DNA from: an uncultured Tateyamaria sp.
GTDB taxonomy: Bacteria; Pseudomonadota; Alphaproteobacteria; Rhodobacterales; Rhodobacteraceae
Assembly (NCBI RefSeq): GCF_947497045.1
Contig: NZ_CANMEU010000001.1
Location: 186,001 to 250,000, forward strand
DNA length: 64,000 nucleotides
Direction: 5' to 3'
The translations under genes and the position numbers were made by a program. The notes beneath the pieces are model-generated. The model had not been told where the DNA came from. It saw only the letters and a program-made list of their open reading frames with translations, and did no database searches. Below, one piece after another: positions 18,394 to 27,369 of this stretch. Every line of letters starts with the position of its first letter. The first letter of the stretch is position 1.

Positions 18394-18830
18394 CACGCAA
18401 GCTCACAAGCGACGACCACGACGCGGCACTCGCACTCTACCGCACCTTGGTGGGGGATCAGGAGATCGACACCTCCAAGACCCGATTTGCAACGCTTCTT
18501 GCCCACCCCGGAACCGCGCTGATCGGTGCCGATCATGCGGGCACTCTCAGCGCCATGCTGACCCTGCACATCCTGCCTAACATCACCCAAAATGGGCGGC
18601 CCTATGCGTTGATCGAAAACGTGGTCACTGCACGTCCGGTCCGCGGTCGAGGACTGGGGCGGGCCGTGATGTCGGCGGCCATTCAACGCGCATGGGATGC
18701 GGATGCCTATAAAATCATGCTGCTGACCGGGCAGGACAGCACCACCAAGGGCTTTTACACTGCACTCGGATTTCTTGATGATCAAAAGCACGGACTACAA
18801 CTGCGTCGGGTGCCGCCACGCGCGCCTTGA
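18384..18830 (+). CDS. GNAT-family N-acetyltransferase
   Basis: A 148-residue GNAT protein. The acetyl-CoA-binding motif A is seen as VVTARPVRGRGLGRAVMSAA (R-x-x-G-x-G/A), followed by MLLTGQDSTTKGFYTALGFL, typical of the C-terminal part. The substrate is unknown. It starts inside the end of the desaturase gene, so the two are translationally coupled. It ends just before a long perfect inverted repeat that separates it from hemF. Confidence 0.85.
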   Translation: MDLTRKLTSDDHDAALALYRTLVGDQEIDTSKTRFATLLAHPGTALIGADHAGTLSAMLTLHILPNITQNGRPYALIENVVTARPVRGRGLGRAVMSAAIQRAWDADAYKIMLLTGQDSTTKGFYTALGFLDDQKHGLQLRRVPPRAP

Positions 18831-18835
18831 AAGGG

Positions 18836-18887
18836 TCGGTGGGTGGGCGTCTTTCGGGCGCACGCCCGGAACAGTCCCACCCACCGA
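18836..18887. repeat. Long inverted repeat (nested hairpin), copy 1
   Basis: Outer arms TCGGTGGGTGGG and CCCACCCACCGA are perfect over 12 bases and enclose a second hairpin, CGGGCG-CA-CGCCCG. It lies between the convergent GNAT and hemF genes and abuts the hemF stop, so it could act as a two-way terminator. A second copy is at 53682-53736, with a compensated inner stem. Confidence 0.7.
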
Positions 18888-19781
18888 TCAGACCCACTTG
18901 GCCAGGGGGGGCAGGCTCATCAGAACCGCATTGGCATCATGGCCGGTTTCCAAACCAAATTTCGTCCCGCGATCATAGACCAGATTGTACTCGGCATAGA
19001 GACCGCGATGCACCAGTTGCGCATCCTTGTCGGCATCATCCCATGGCCGCACGCGGCGTTTCTCCACCAAGGGCACATAAGCTGGCAAAAAAGCACGGCC
19101 AATATCCTGGGTCAGGGCAAAGTCGGCCTCCCAATCACCGGTGCACAGGTCATCCATAAAAATGCCACCCACACCACGGGCGCGGTTACGGTGCGGAATA
19201 TAGAAATACTCGTCCGCCCAGGCCTTGAGCCTGGGGTAGTGATCAACCCCGTGCGGGTCCAGATGCGCCTTTTGCTGCGCATGGAAGTGGGCCGTGTCCT
19301 CGTCATACTCAAGGCAGGGGTTCAAATCCGACCCGCCCCCGAACCACCACGCATGGGGGGTCCAGAACATGCGGGTGTTCATATGGACAGCCGGGCAATG
19401 CGGGTTCTGCATATGTGCCACCAGCGAGATACCGGCCGCCCAGAACCGTGGATCATCCTTCATGCCCGGAATGCCTTTGCGCGCGGCCATCGCCCCCTGC
19501 GCCCGTTCACCGAGCGTGCCATAAACGGTCGAGATATTCACGCCGACCTTTTCAAACACCCGGCCTCCGCGCATGACGCTCATCAAACCGCCACCGGCAT
19601 CCGATCCGTCATCCGAGGTGCGCTTCGTTTCGGTCACCTCAAACGCACCCGGTGTGGCGTCCGCCATCGGACCGTCCGAGTGGCTTGCCTCCAAGCCCTC
19701 GAATGCGGCCACGATGTCGTCGCGCAACTGCCGGAACCACGCCGCCGCGCGCGCCTTCTGAGTGTCGAAATGTTCGGTCAT
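18888..19781 (-). CDS. hemF: Oxygen-dependent coproporphyrinogen III oxidase
   Basis: A 297-residue HemF that decarboxylates coproporphyrinogen III to protoporphyrinogen IX using oxygen. It carries HMNTRMFWTPHAWWFGGGSD, with His and Trp residues of the conserved core, and a late WVEF-like region. The start MTEHFDTQK at 19781 is preferred over the upstream in-frame start at 19901, because alignment with HemF proteins begins there and AGGA precedes it. A TGT-N12-ACA motif overlaps its ribosome-binding region. The stop lies within the long inverted repeat. Confidence 0.95.
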   Translation of the reverse strand: MTEHFDTQKARAAAWFRQLRDDIVAAFEGLEASHSDGPMADATPGAFEVTETKRTSDDGSDAGGGLMSVMRGGRVFEKVGVNISTVYGTLGERAQGAMAARKGIPGMKDDPRFWAAGISLVAHMQNPHCPAVHMNTRMFWTPHAWWFGGGSDLNPCLEYDEDTAHFHAQQKAHLDPHGVDHYPRLKAWADEYFYIPHRNRARGVGGIFMDDLCTGDWEADFALTQDIGRAFLPAYVPLVEKRRVRPWDDADKDAQLVHRGLYAEYNLVYDRGTKFGLETGHDANAVLMSLPPLAKWV

Positions 19782-19783
19782 GC

Positions 19784-19809
19784 AAACTGTCCTGCTAGGT
19801 TGACAGTTT
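19784..19809. promoter_or_regulatory. PpsR/CrtJ-type operator candidate before hemF
   Basis: The 18-base TGT-N12-ACA motif at 19788-19805 lies within a larger inverted repeat, arms AAACTGTC and GACAGTTT with a 10-base spacer. It begins three bases upstream of the hemF start codon and covers the ribosome-binding region, so a bound repressor would sit at or just after the transcription start. The hemE-hemC intergenic region has the same motif class. Confidence 0.5.
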
Positions 19810-19854
19810 TTTAGCCCAAGGCGCACGCAATGGCCAAGGAAGAAATCCGTCGGA

Positions 19855-20658
19855 TCAGTGCGCGGGGGCGTCAACAGGATCAAGCAGGCTGCGTCCCCCA
19901 TCGACCGTCATCACATCCCCTGTGACAAAGCCCGATCCGTCCGACGCCAGAAACTGAACCGCATCCACCAGCTCCTTGGGGCTGGCGATCCGGTGCAGCG
20001 GCGTGCGGCTTTCAATCTCGTCGCGCCAATCCGGGTTATCCCCGATGGACGATTGAAGCGAGGCCGACATCACTGACCCGAACGCAACCGCGTTCACCCG
20101 GATGCGGTGGGGGGCCAGGGCCAGCGCCATCGACCGGGTCATCTGCTCAAGCCCGGCGGCAGCAATGGAATATCCCAGCAACTCGGGCCGGGTCTGATGC
20201 GCGGCAATCGAGCTGAGGTTGATGATTGAACCAACGCCTGCATCCCCCTCGCGCCCATTCGCCTGTTTGATCATGCGTCGCGCGACCTGTTGGCTCAGAC
20301 GCAGGGCGGTCATCAGGTTCTGATCAATCAGCGTCTCGACCGAAGTGTCTTCGGGGTTCAGCGCATCCGTTTCCATCACTTGCCGCGACGCATTGACCAG
20401 AATATCGACCTGCTCGAAGGCATCGATTGTGGCTGATACCAGATTGGCAATCGTCAACCGCTGGCGCAAATCCCCTGCGAAATAGCGGATATTGCCCTCT
20501 TCCGCGACGTCGCCCAATTCTTCAACAAGGCGCTTCTCGTCCATATCGGCGCACATCACATTGGCCCCGCGATCCGCAAAATTGCGCGCGATGGCAAGGC
20601 CAATGCCATTGGCGGCCCCCGTCACAATTGCCGTCTTGCCCGAGATCGAAAATGACAT
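19855..20658 (-). CDS. Short-chain dehydrogenase/reductase with degenerate catalytic motif
   Basis: A 267-residue SDR fold. The cofactor motif TGAANGIG (13-20) and the acidic end of the second strand (ADMDEK) suggest NAD(H). The catalytic Tyr163 follows Ser149/150, but the YxxxK motif reads YSIAA, with Ala167 where lysine is expected, and the NNAG motif reads VNAS. It may therefore be a weak or non-catalytic member. It ends 73 bases upstream of the hemF start on the same strand and follows rsmC with a 3-base gap. The role is unknown. Confidence 0.83.
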   Translation of the reverse strand: MSFSISGKTAIVTGAANGIGLAIARNFADRGANVMCADMDEKRLVEELGDVAEEGNIRYFAGDLRQRLTIANLVSATIDAFEQVDILVNASRQVMETDALNPEDTSVETLIDQNLMTALRLSQQVARRMIKQANGREGDAGVGSIINLSSIAAHQTRPELLGYSIAAAGLEQMTRSMALALAPHRIRVNAVAFGSVMSASLQSSIGDNPDWRDEIESRTPLHRIASPKELVDAVQFLASDGSGFVTGDVMTVDGGRSLLDPVDAPAH

Positions 20659-20661
20659 CGC

Positions 20662-21645
20662 TTATCCCCGTATCCGTTTTGGTCGTTCGGCCCGCACCAG
20701 TTTGAACCGCGCATCGCCGTCCAGATCAACCACTTTGGCAAAGCTGGCGGCCAGCGTGTCCTCATAAGGCAGGTGGCGATTGGCAACCATCCACAACGCA
20801 CCATGCGGTTTCAAAACACGGGCTGCGGCCTGAATAAAGGCGCGTCCCAACGACGGGTCCGCCGTGCGACCTGTGTGAAAGGGCGGGTTCATCACAACCA
20901 TGTCGACCAGATCATCCGGCTTCCATGTGGTCGCATCAGCCCAGTGAAACTGCGCGCGCGGGTCCGTCACATTGTGGCGCGCGCATTGCAGCGCCATATC
21001 GTGCGCCTCGACCAGATGCACAGCCTTGACGTCGCGGGTCAGAACGTGGGCGGACAGATAGCCCCACCCGGCCCCAAGGTCCGCCACCGTGCCGGTCATC
21101 TTCTCGGGCAACGCGGCCACCAGTAGGGCAGATGCAGGGTCGATCCCGTCCGCGGAAAACACCCCCGGCGCGGTCCAGAACCCATCGGGGTGCAATTCTG
21201 GGCCAGCCGCCCAATCGCTGAAATCCGCGCCACCTCGAGTCCAGTAAATCTTGCCATGCGCTTTCGAGATGGGGGCGGATACGTCAGCCCGCGCGCGCAA
21301 AGCCTTCAGCATCGAATCGCTGCCATCTGTCTTTTGTCCATCGATCAGGACCCACCCATCAGTGGCCCTCATCGCGGCGGCAAGCACCGCCTGCGCCTCG
21401 GCCCGCGCGCGGGTCAGGCACACCACCGAAGCTGCAAATCGGATATCGGCGGGAAAGGCGGCAGCAACCTCAAACCCGCGCGCCTCGAACGCTGTGCACA
21501 CGGTTGCCATTGGCGAAATCACCAAGACCCGCGCAGGCGGCAAGGCCGACAGATCCGCGTCCACGCTCGGATGCAGCACCGCAATGGGGCCATCACTTGC
21601 AAGCTCAACAGCTGCAAGCGCCAATGGCAGGCGATCACCGATCAC
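20662..21645 (-). CDS. rsmC: Class I methyltransferase, RsmC-like (16S rRNA G1207)
   Basis: A methyltransferase of about 327 residues with a diverged N-terminal half and a C-terminal SAM domain. The SAM loop is VADLGAGWGYLSA and the catalytic motif is NPPFHTG, typical of RsmC/RlmG enzymes that methylate exocyclic N2 of guanine. The chosen start is GTG at 21645, four bases after the clpS stop with GGAAAAAGAAGAA before it. An ATG at 21702 would overlap clpS by about 50 bases. The position after clpS suggests an operon. Confidence 0.75.
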   Translation of the reverse strand: MIGDRLPLALAAVELASDGPIAVLHPSVDADLSALPPARVLVISPMATVCTAFEARGFEVAAAFPADIRFAASVVCLTRARAEAQAVLAAAMRATDGWVLIDGQKTDGSDSMLKALRARADVSAPISKAHGKIYWTRGGADFSDWAAGPELHPDGFWTAPGVFSADGIDPASALLVAALPEKMTGTVADLGAGWGYLSAHVLTRDVKAVHLVEAHDMALQCARHNVTDPRAQFHWADATTWKPDDLVDMVVMNPPFHTGRTADPSLGRAFIQAAARVLKPHGALWMVANRHLPYEDTLAASFAKVVDLDGDARFKLVRAERPKRIRG

Positions 21646-21649
21646 GTGA

Positions 21650-21991
21650 TTATTCTTCTTTTTCCATGGTGCATTGCAGCGGATGCTGATGGCGGCGGGC
21701 ATAATCCATCACCTGCGCCACCTTGGTTTCCGCAATTTCGTGGCTGAACACCCCCACCACGGCCAAACCCTTTTTGTGGACGGTCAGCATGATTTCGAAG
21801 GCCTGGGCGTGGTTCAGACCAAAGAACCGTTCCAGCACATGCACGACGAACTCCATCGGAGTGTAGTCGTCATTCAGCAACATCACCTTATACAAGGGCG
21901 GCCGTTTGGTTTTCGGTTTGGTATCCGTGAGGACATCTGCATCGCCATCGTCATTTGACGGGCCTGCCATCATATGTACGTCCGAATGCAT
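21650..21991 (-). CDS. clpS: ATP-dependent Clp protease adaptor ClpS
   Basis: A 113-residue ClpS that presents N-degron substrates to ClpA. The conserved core [20 protein letters not shown] and the end [11 protein letters not shown] are present. The start at 21991 (MHSDVHMM) is chosen because GAGGACGCTG precedes it; ATG at 22003, 21973 or 21970 are alternatives, and the much longer upstream frame is non-coding leader. It is divergent from the HAD hydrolase gene. Confidence 0.9.
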   Translation of the reverse strand: MHSDVHMMAGPSNDDGDADVLTDTKPKTKRPPLYKVMLLNDDYTPMEFVVHVLERFFGLNHAQAFEIMLTVHKKGLAVVGVFSHEIAETKVAQVMDYARRHQHPLQCTMEKEE

Positions 21992-22082
21992 CAGCGTCCT
22001 CATTAAACCTAGAATCCTGTGGTGAGCCTTGGGTGTGTCTATATAACGCGCACAGCGATTTAGAAAAGAGGGGGGTGCGGAT

Positions 22083-22781
22083 ATGTCCAAAACGCTGACT
22101 TGTATCGGTTTCGATGCGGACGACACGCTGTGGCATAACGAGCGGTTCTTTAAACTGACCCAGGATCGGTTTGCGGCCCTGCTCGCGCCCCACGTAGATG
22201 TGCCGGACCTTGATACCAGGCTGATGGAAGCCGAGCGGCGCAATATCGGTCACTACGGCTTCGGGATCAAAGGGTTTGTGTTGTCGATGATCGAAACGGC
22301 GCTTGACGTGACGGACAAGCAGGTGCCGGGGGCCGTGATCGCCGAGTTGATCGCGGCGGGGCAAGACATGCTGCACCACCCAATCGACCTGCTGCCCCAT
22401 GCGCGCGACGCGGTCGAGGCGGCCAAGGCCCACGCCCCGGTTCTGCTGATCACCAAGGGCGACTTGCTGCATCAGGAACGCAAGCTGGCCCAATCGGGTC
22501 TGGGTGAATTGTTTGACGGGGTCGAGATCGTTTCGGACAAGCAGGTGCAGGTCTACACCCGCATCTTTGCACCGTTCGGGGGTGCGGATCGCGCGATGAT
22601 GATCGGCAATTCGATGAAGTCGGATGTGGTGCCCATGATCGAGGCGGGCGGGCATGGCGTCTATGTCCCGCACGATCTGGAGTGGGGGTTGGAGGCGGCG
22701 GAGGCACCGGTTGACCACCCCAAGTATAACGAGATTGTCGACCTCGGGGCGCTGCCGGAGATGTTGGCGGCGATCGACTGA
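22083..22781 (+). CDS. HAD-superfamily hydrolase
   Basis: A 232-residue haloacid-dehalogenase-type phosphohydrolase. Motif I is FDADDTLW (Asp11 nucleophile, Asp13), motif II is LLITKGD with a lysine after it, and motif IV is [10 protein letters not shown]. The cap is helical. The substrate cannot be predicted. It is divergent from clpS with a short promoter region and is followed by 219 bases of AT-richer DNA, probably the promoter of the next gene. Confidence 0.86.
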   Translation: MSKTLTCIGFDADDTLWHNERFFKLTQDRFAALLAPHVDVPDLDTRLMEAERRNIGHYGFGIKGFVLSMIETALDVTDKQVPGAVIAELIAAGQDMLHHPIDLLPHARDAVEAAKAHAPVLLITKGDLLHQERKLAQSGLGELFDGVEIVSDKQVQVYTRIFAPFGGADRAMMIGNSMKSDVVPMIEAGGHGVYVPHDLEWGLEAAEAPVDHPKYNEIVDLGALPEMLAAID

Positions 22782-23000
22782 GCCAGTCAGGCAGAGTCGT
22801 CGCCACATTCCTGCCACAATGGCCGGTATGGCACGATACCCTTGCGTATCCCCAATATGTTGAGAAGCTGCGGCGCAGAAAAACCAATTTACCCGCCGCA
22901 TCAACACTTTATCGAAAATCCAACCTGTGTTAGCTTTGTGGCAATTATAAAAAGGTCAGTCGAATAATCGGCGGCCAGAGGCAGACATAGGCAGGTTAAC

Positions 23001-24449
23001 ATGAAGGTTCGGCGCTCACAGCCGGCCCGGCTTGGGCTTTTTTTATTGGCGGCGATCTGGATGCTGGTGGTTTTGCCCGCATCCGTCAGGGCAGCACCCT
23101 ATGCGGCGTTCGTGATGGACGCACGCACGGGCGAGGTGCTCCATTCGCGCAACGCAGACACGCGGCTGCATCCTGCATCGCTGACCAAGATGATGACACT
23201 TTATGTCGTCTTTCAGGCCATCGAACGGGGCGAGTTGTCGCTGGACCAAAAGATCAAGATTTCCAAACATGCCGCGTCCGAGCCGCCCTCGAAACTGGGC
23301 CTCAAATCCGGTTCGCGCATTCAACTGCGCTATCTGATCCGCGCCGCCGCCGTGAAGTCCGCCAATGACGCGGCCACCGCCTTGGGCGAGGCCGTGTCCG
23401 GATCCGAAGCCGCCTTTGCCCGCCGCATGACCCGCACCGCCAAATCCCTTGGCATGACCCGCACGACCTTCAAGAACGCCCATGGCCTGACCGAAACAGG
23501 GCACATGTCGACCGCCCGCGACATGTCGATCATGGGTCGGCACATGCTTTATGACTATCCGCAGTATTATAATCTGTTTTCGCGCCGCACGACCAATGCG
23601 GGCATCACAGAAGTGGCCAACACCAATCGGCGTCTTCTGGGGGCCTACAAGGGCGCCGACGGGATCAAGACCGGCTATACCCGTGCCGCTGGCTTCAATC
23701 TCGTGGCCTCTGCCGAACGTGGGAATGAACGGATCATCGCCACCGTTTTCGGTGGGAAATCCACCGCATCGCGCAACGCCAAAGTGGCGGAACTGCTTGA
23801 CCTCGGCTTTCGTCGTGCGCCCAGCCAGGCCCCGCTGCGCAAACCCTCCAAACCAAATTACGTGCCGGGAGATGGGCCAATCATCGTCGCTGGAAATCAG
23901 GACGCCCCCAAAGGCGCGGGCAAGATCATTCGGTTGAGCGGAGCCGTCAAAACCTCTTATCGTCCCAAGATGCGGCCCGGTGCCGACCCGGCACCTGTGT
24001 TGGTGGCCGAGACCCCTGCCAGCACCGTGGACATGTCCGAAGACATACAACTCGCCCTTCAGGCCGCCCAAACCGAAGAAACCACCGCAAGTGCCGCCTC
24101 CACAGCCGTCTCGGACGCTTTGGTACCCACCATGCGGCCCGCGGCACGCCCCCAGGCGGTGGCATATGCCAAACCCGAACCCGAAGTGGTCACCCGCGTG
24201 TCTACATCCGGTGGGCGGCATTGGGGCGTGAACATCGGGCGCTATACCAGCCGCTACAAAGCTGAAAAGGTGTTGTTGCAGACGGCCCTGGCCGAAATGT
24301 CGTCGCTGGATGGATCACTGCGTAAAGTGGTGCGCCGACCCACCGGGTTCGACGCCAACTTCATGGGCATGACCCGGGATACGGCCGATCTGGCCTGCCG
24401 CCGTTTGCAGTCGCGCAACATGACCTGCTTTATGATCGGACCATCCTGA
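23001..24449 (+). CDS. D-alanyl-D-alanine carboxypeptidase with C-terminal SPOR domain
   Basis: A 482-residue penicillin-binding protein of the DacA/DacF class. The signal peptide is followed by the three active-site motifs: SLTK (Ser60, Lys63), SAN (120-122) and KTG (223-225). A Pro-rich linker leads to a SPOR domain from about residue 400 to the end, which binds denuded glycan at the division septum. It trims the terminal D-Ala of peptidoglycan stem peptides in the periplasm. It converges on a LysR gene with a 7-base gap. Confidence 0.92.
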   Translation: MKVRRSQPARLGLFLLAAIWMLVVLPASVRAAPYAAFVMDARTGEVLHSRNADTRLHPASLTKMMTLYVVFQAIERGELSLDQKIKISKHAASEPPSKLGLKSGSRIQLRYLIRAAAVKSANDAATALGEAVSGSEAAFARRMTRTAKSLGMTRTTFKNAHGLTETGHMSTARDMSIMGRHMLYDYPQYYNLFSRRTTNAGITEVANTNRRLLGAYKGADGIKTGYTRAAGFNLVASAERGNERIIATVFGGKSTASRNAKVAELLDLGFRRAPSQAPLRKPSKPNYVPGDGPIIVAGNQDAPKGAGKIIRLSGAVKTSYRPKMRPGADPAPVLVAETPASTVDMSEDIQLALQAAQTEETTASAASTAVSDALVPTMRPAARPQAVAYAKPEPEVVTRVSTSGGRHWGVNIGRYTSRYKAEKVLLQTALAEMSSLDGSLRKVVRRPTGFDANFMGMTRDTADLACRRLQSRNMTCFMIGPS

Positions 24450-24456
24450 GCACGCT

Positions 24457-25332
24457 TTACGTCCGGGCTGCCTTGCGGATCCATTTGACGAAAGCGCGCA
24501 GCGCCGGGCGTGGCACGCCGGGGCGCGTAACAAGGTGATATCCAGCCCCCGGCAGCGCATCCTCGTGCAGGATCAGCAGCCGACCTGACTGAATGTCCGC
24601 CTCGACAAAGGCGCGCACGGTCACAGCCAGCCCCTGCCCGTCCCGCGCACCATCCAGCATCAGGTTGCCCGGCACCTGGGTCAGAACCCCCCGCAAGCCA
24701 CCCATCACGCCCTTTGCTTCAAGCCAGCGTGTGCTTTCGGACGTGCCGACCTCTTCCAGCCAAGGGAGCTCGCCCAGGCGGGTCAGATCGGTGGTGTCAT
24801 GGCCTGCCACCAAGGCGGGTGCGGCCACCACGACCATTGAGGTCTCAAGCAGCAACTCATCGTCCAGCCCGTCCCATCCGCCGACACCGTAGCGGATCGA
24901 CACATCAACCCCGCCGGGGCTGAGCGTCACAAGATCAGCGGTGGGGTTCAGCACCAGATTGATGCCTGGATGGGCCGCGCGAAATTCAGACAAGCGCGGC
25001 ATCAACCACGCAGCCGCAAAGCTGGGGGTGGGCGAGATGTACAGCGGGCGCGCCGCCTCTGCCCCCGTCACAAGCGCCACGGCGCGGGCGATACTGGCAA
25101 AGCCGTCACTACACCCTTGGGCCAGAATCTCTCCGTCCGGGGTCAGCACCATGGCCCGTCCCGACCGATCCAACAGGCTGAGACCCAGATGCGCCTCAAG
25201 CGCGCGCAATTGCTGGCTGATCGCGGCGTGGCTGACACTGAGGGACGCGCCTGCCCCCAGAATACTGCCCGTCTCCACGAAGGCAGCGAAGGCGCGCAAT
25301 GCCGCCAACGGGGGGAGCTCCTTCCAATCCAT
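24457..25332 (-). CDS. LysR-family transcriptional regulator (GcvA-like)
   Basis: A 291-residue LysR protein. The N-terminal helix-turn-helix reads PLAALRAFAAFVETGSILGA..LSVSHAAISQQLRALEAHLG, and a periplasmic-binding-protein-like effector domain follows. It resembles the GcvA/AmpR side of the family. It is divergent from a pair of small genes at 25434-25792, the most likely targets, with about 100 bases between them. No T-N11-A box could be placed with confidence. Confidence 0.9.
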   Translation of the reverse strand: MDWKELPPLAALRAFAAFVETGSILGAGASLSVSHAAISQQLRALEAHLGLSLLDRSGRAMVLTPDGEILAQGCSDGFASIARAVALVTGAEAARPLYISPTPSFAAAWLMPRLSEFRAAHPGINLVLNPTADLVTLSPGGVDVSIRYGVGGWDGLDDELLLETSMVVVAAPALVAGHDTTDLTRLGELPWLEEVGTSESTRWLEAKGVMGGLRGVLTQVPGNLMLDGARDGQGLAVTVRAFVEADIQSGRLLILHEDALPGAGYHLVTRPGVPRPALRAFVKWIRKAART

Positions 25333-25433
25333 ATGTCACCCCAGCTTACATTAGAGATTTTCAATTGAGTCGCATGATAACGCCGTTTGCGCAAGTCTGG
25401 CGGCATAGAGACATCAACAAGCGAGGTTCTCCC

Positions 25434-25562
25434 ATGCTCGATATCTACGCCCGAACTTTCATGGTCGCGTCGCGCACCCGGCGCTGCATCCCCGTCAGTA
25501 CCCCCAAGCGCAAATGGTGGCATGCCCCACGCACCACCTGCATTGATCTGGACAGGCTATGA
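25434..25562 (+). CDS. Small basic protein of 42 residues
   Basis: A short ORF, MLDIYARTFMVASRTRRCIP at its start, with a basic Trp-containing KRKWWH segment later. GCGAGGTTCTCCC precedes the start. Its stop overlaps the ATG of the next gene (ATGA), as expected for coupled translation, and GC at third positions fits real coding. No function is recognised. It is divergent from the LysR gene. A longer in-frame version from 25299 would overlap that gene and is unlikely. Confidence 0.5.
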   Translation: MLDIYARTFMVASRTRRCIPVSTPKRKWWHAPRTTCIDLDRL

Positions 25563-25792
25563 GGATCGCGCTGCGTCAGACGATGGGTACGGATGCGATA
25601 AAATGGATCGCGTCCGTGCTCCAAATCCTGGGCTACGGGGCCACGGCGATGGGGTCCACACCCCTCAATCTCTACTTTTTCAGCGCGGGGATCATGGGCT
25701 GGTTCATCGTCGGGCTGCACTGGAACGACCGCGCGATCATGTTGATTCACGCGGTTGCCGGGGCCGCAATGGTTGTGGGCCTGCTGGCCTAG
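25559..25792 (+). CDS. Small membrane protein (DUF6552-like)
   Basis: A 77-residue protein with two or three hydrophobic segments (SVLQILGYGATAMG, IYFF-like LYFFSAGIMGWFIVGL, and [13 protein letters not shown] at the end) and a conserved-looking WNDRAIMLIH motif. It resembles small conserved Rhodobacteraceae membrane proteins that I recall as DUF6552, from memory only. It is coupled by ATGA to the 42-residue gene. Its stop overlaps that of yejF in a CTAG. Confidence 0.75.
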   Translation: MRIALRQTMGTDAIKWIASVLQILGYGATAMGSTPLNLYFFSAGIMGWFIVGLHWNDRAIMLIHAVAGAAMVVGLLA

Positions 25793-27369
25793 TGCGTCGC
25801 TTGCAGCAACAGACGGGTGTAATCGGTCTGGGGCCGCTCAAACAGATCATCCGCCGCCCCCTGTTCGATCACGTCACCCTGTTTCATCACCAGCACTTTG
25901 TGACTCATCGCGCGCACGACTTTCAGATCGTGGCTGATGAACAGAAAGGCCAGCCCGTATTTGCGCTGTAGCCCGCGCAGCAATTCCACGATCTGGACCT
26001 GCACCGTCATGTCCAGCGCCGAGGTCGGCTCGTCCAGCACCACCAGTTTGGGGCGCAAGACCATGGCGCGTGCAATCGCGATACGCTGGCGCTGGCCACC
26101 GGAAAACTCGTGTGGATAGCGATCCATCGTTAGCGGATCGAGGCCGACTTCGGCCATGACCTCGGCCACCACCTCGCGCGGGGTGCGCCCGTCCTCGATC
26201 CCATGCACACCCAACCCCTCTGCGATGATCTGCATCGCCGTCATACGCGGGCTGAGCGAGCCATAGGGGTCCTGAAAGACGATCTGCATGTCCTTGCGCA
26301 GGCGGCGCAATTCGCGCACCGACCACGCCCGGATGTCCTGCCCCATATAGACGATGCTACCCTCGGACGAGATCAGGCGCATGATCGCGAGCGCCAGCGT
26401 CGTCTTGCCAGATCCGGATTCGCCCACGATACCCACGGTTTCACCGGCATGGACTTGCAGGGTAGCATCGTTGACGGCCTTTACATGGCCGACCGTCTTG
26501 CGCAGGAAACCTGCGGTGATGGGAAACCAGACCTTGAGGTTGGCCGTCTCGGCCACCAGTTTGGCATCTTCAGGCACGGGGGCGGGTTGGCCAGTCGGCT
26601 CCGCACTCAGTAGTTTTTGTGTGTAGGGATGCCGGGGGTTGGCGAACAACTCCGCCGTCGGGCCCGTTTCGACAATCTCGCCCTGCTGCATGACGCAGAC
26701 CCGGTCGGCAATGCGGCGCACGATCCCGAGGTCGTGGGTGATGAACAAAAGGCCCATGCCTTCGGCTTCCTTCAACTCACCCAACAGGTCGAGGATTTGC
26801 GCCTGAATGGTGACATCCAGCGCGGTCGTGGGTTCGTCCGCAATCAGCACATCGGGTTTGTTGGCCAACGCCATTGCGATCATCACCCGCTGCCGCTGCC
26901 CGCCTGACAGTTGGTGGGGATAGGCCGACAGACGGCTTTCAGCGTCACGGATGCCGACCTTGTCCAGCAGTTCGAGGATGCGGCCCCGCGCCTCTTGCCC
27001 GACAATACCCTGATGCAGCGCAAGGCTTTCGCCCAGTTGCTTTTCAATGGTGTGCAGCGGGTTCAGCGACGTCATCGGTTCCTGGAAAATGAACGAGATG
27101 TCGTTGCCGCGCACCTTGCGCAACAAACGCTCGTCTGCGCCGATCATTTGCTGGCCGTCATAGGTGACGGAGCCTGATACCTCGGCACTGTCGCCCAGAA
27201 GGGACACGGTCGACAGGGCCGATACGGACTTGCCCGACCCCGATTCCCCCACCAGTGCGACGGTTTCCCCCCGCGCAACCGAGAAAGACACACCGCGCAC
27301 AGCTTCGGTCAGCTTGCCATCCTGGCGGAAGCCAACCCGCAGATCCTTAACGTCGAGAAGAGGGGTCAT
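25789..27369 (-). CDS. yejF: Peptide ABC transporter, fused double ATPase (YejF type)
   Basis: A 526-residue protein with two tandem ABC ATPase domains. Walker A motifs are GESGSGKS (41-48) and GESGSGKT in the second half; signature motifs are LSGGQRQRV and FSGGQRQRI. Fused ATPases of this size energise dipeptide, oligopeptide or microcin-C-type importers. It ends the yejABEF operon and overlaps yejE by ATGA. Confidence 0.92.
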   Translation of the reverse strand: MTPLLDVKDLRVGFRQDGKLTEAVRGVSFSVARGETVALVGESGSGKSVSALSTVSLLGDSAEVSGSVTYDGQQMIGADERLLRKVRGNDISFIFQEPMTSLNPLHTIEKQLGESLALHQGIVGQEARGRILELLDKVGIRDAESRLSAYPHQLSGGQRQRVMIAMALANKPDVLIADEPTTALDVTIQAQILDLLGELKEAEGMGLLFITHDLGIVRRIADRVCVMQQGEIVETGPTAELFANPRHPYTQKLLSAEPTGQPAPVPEDAKLVAETANLKVWFPITAGFLRKTVGHVKAVNDATLQVHAGETVGIVGESGSGKTTLALAIMRLISSEGSIVYMGQDIRAWSVRELRRLRKDMQIVFQDPYGSLSPRMTAMQIIAEGLGVHGIEDGRTPREVVAEVMAEVGLDPLTMDRYPHEFSGGQRQRIAIARAMVLRPKLVVLDEPTSALDMTVQVQIVELLRGLQRKYGLAFLFISHDLKVVRAMSHKVLVMKQGDVIEQGAADDLFERPQTDYTRLLLQATH

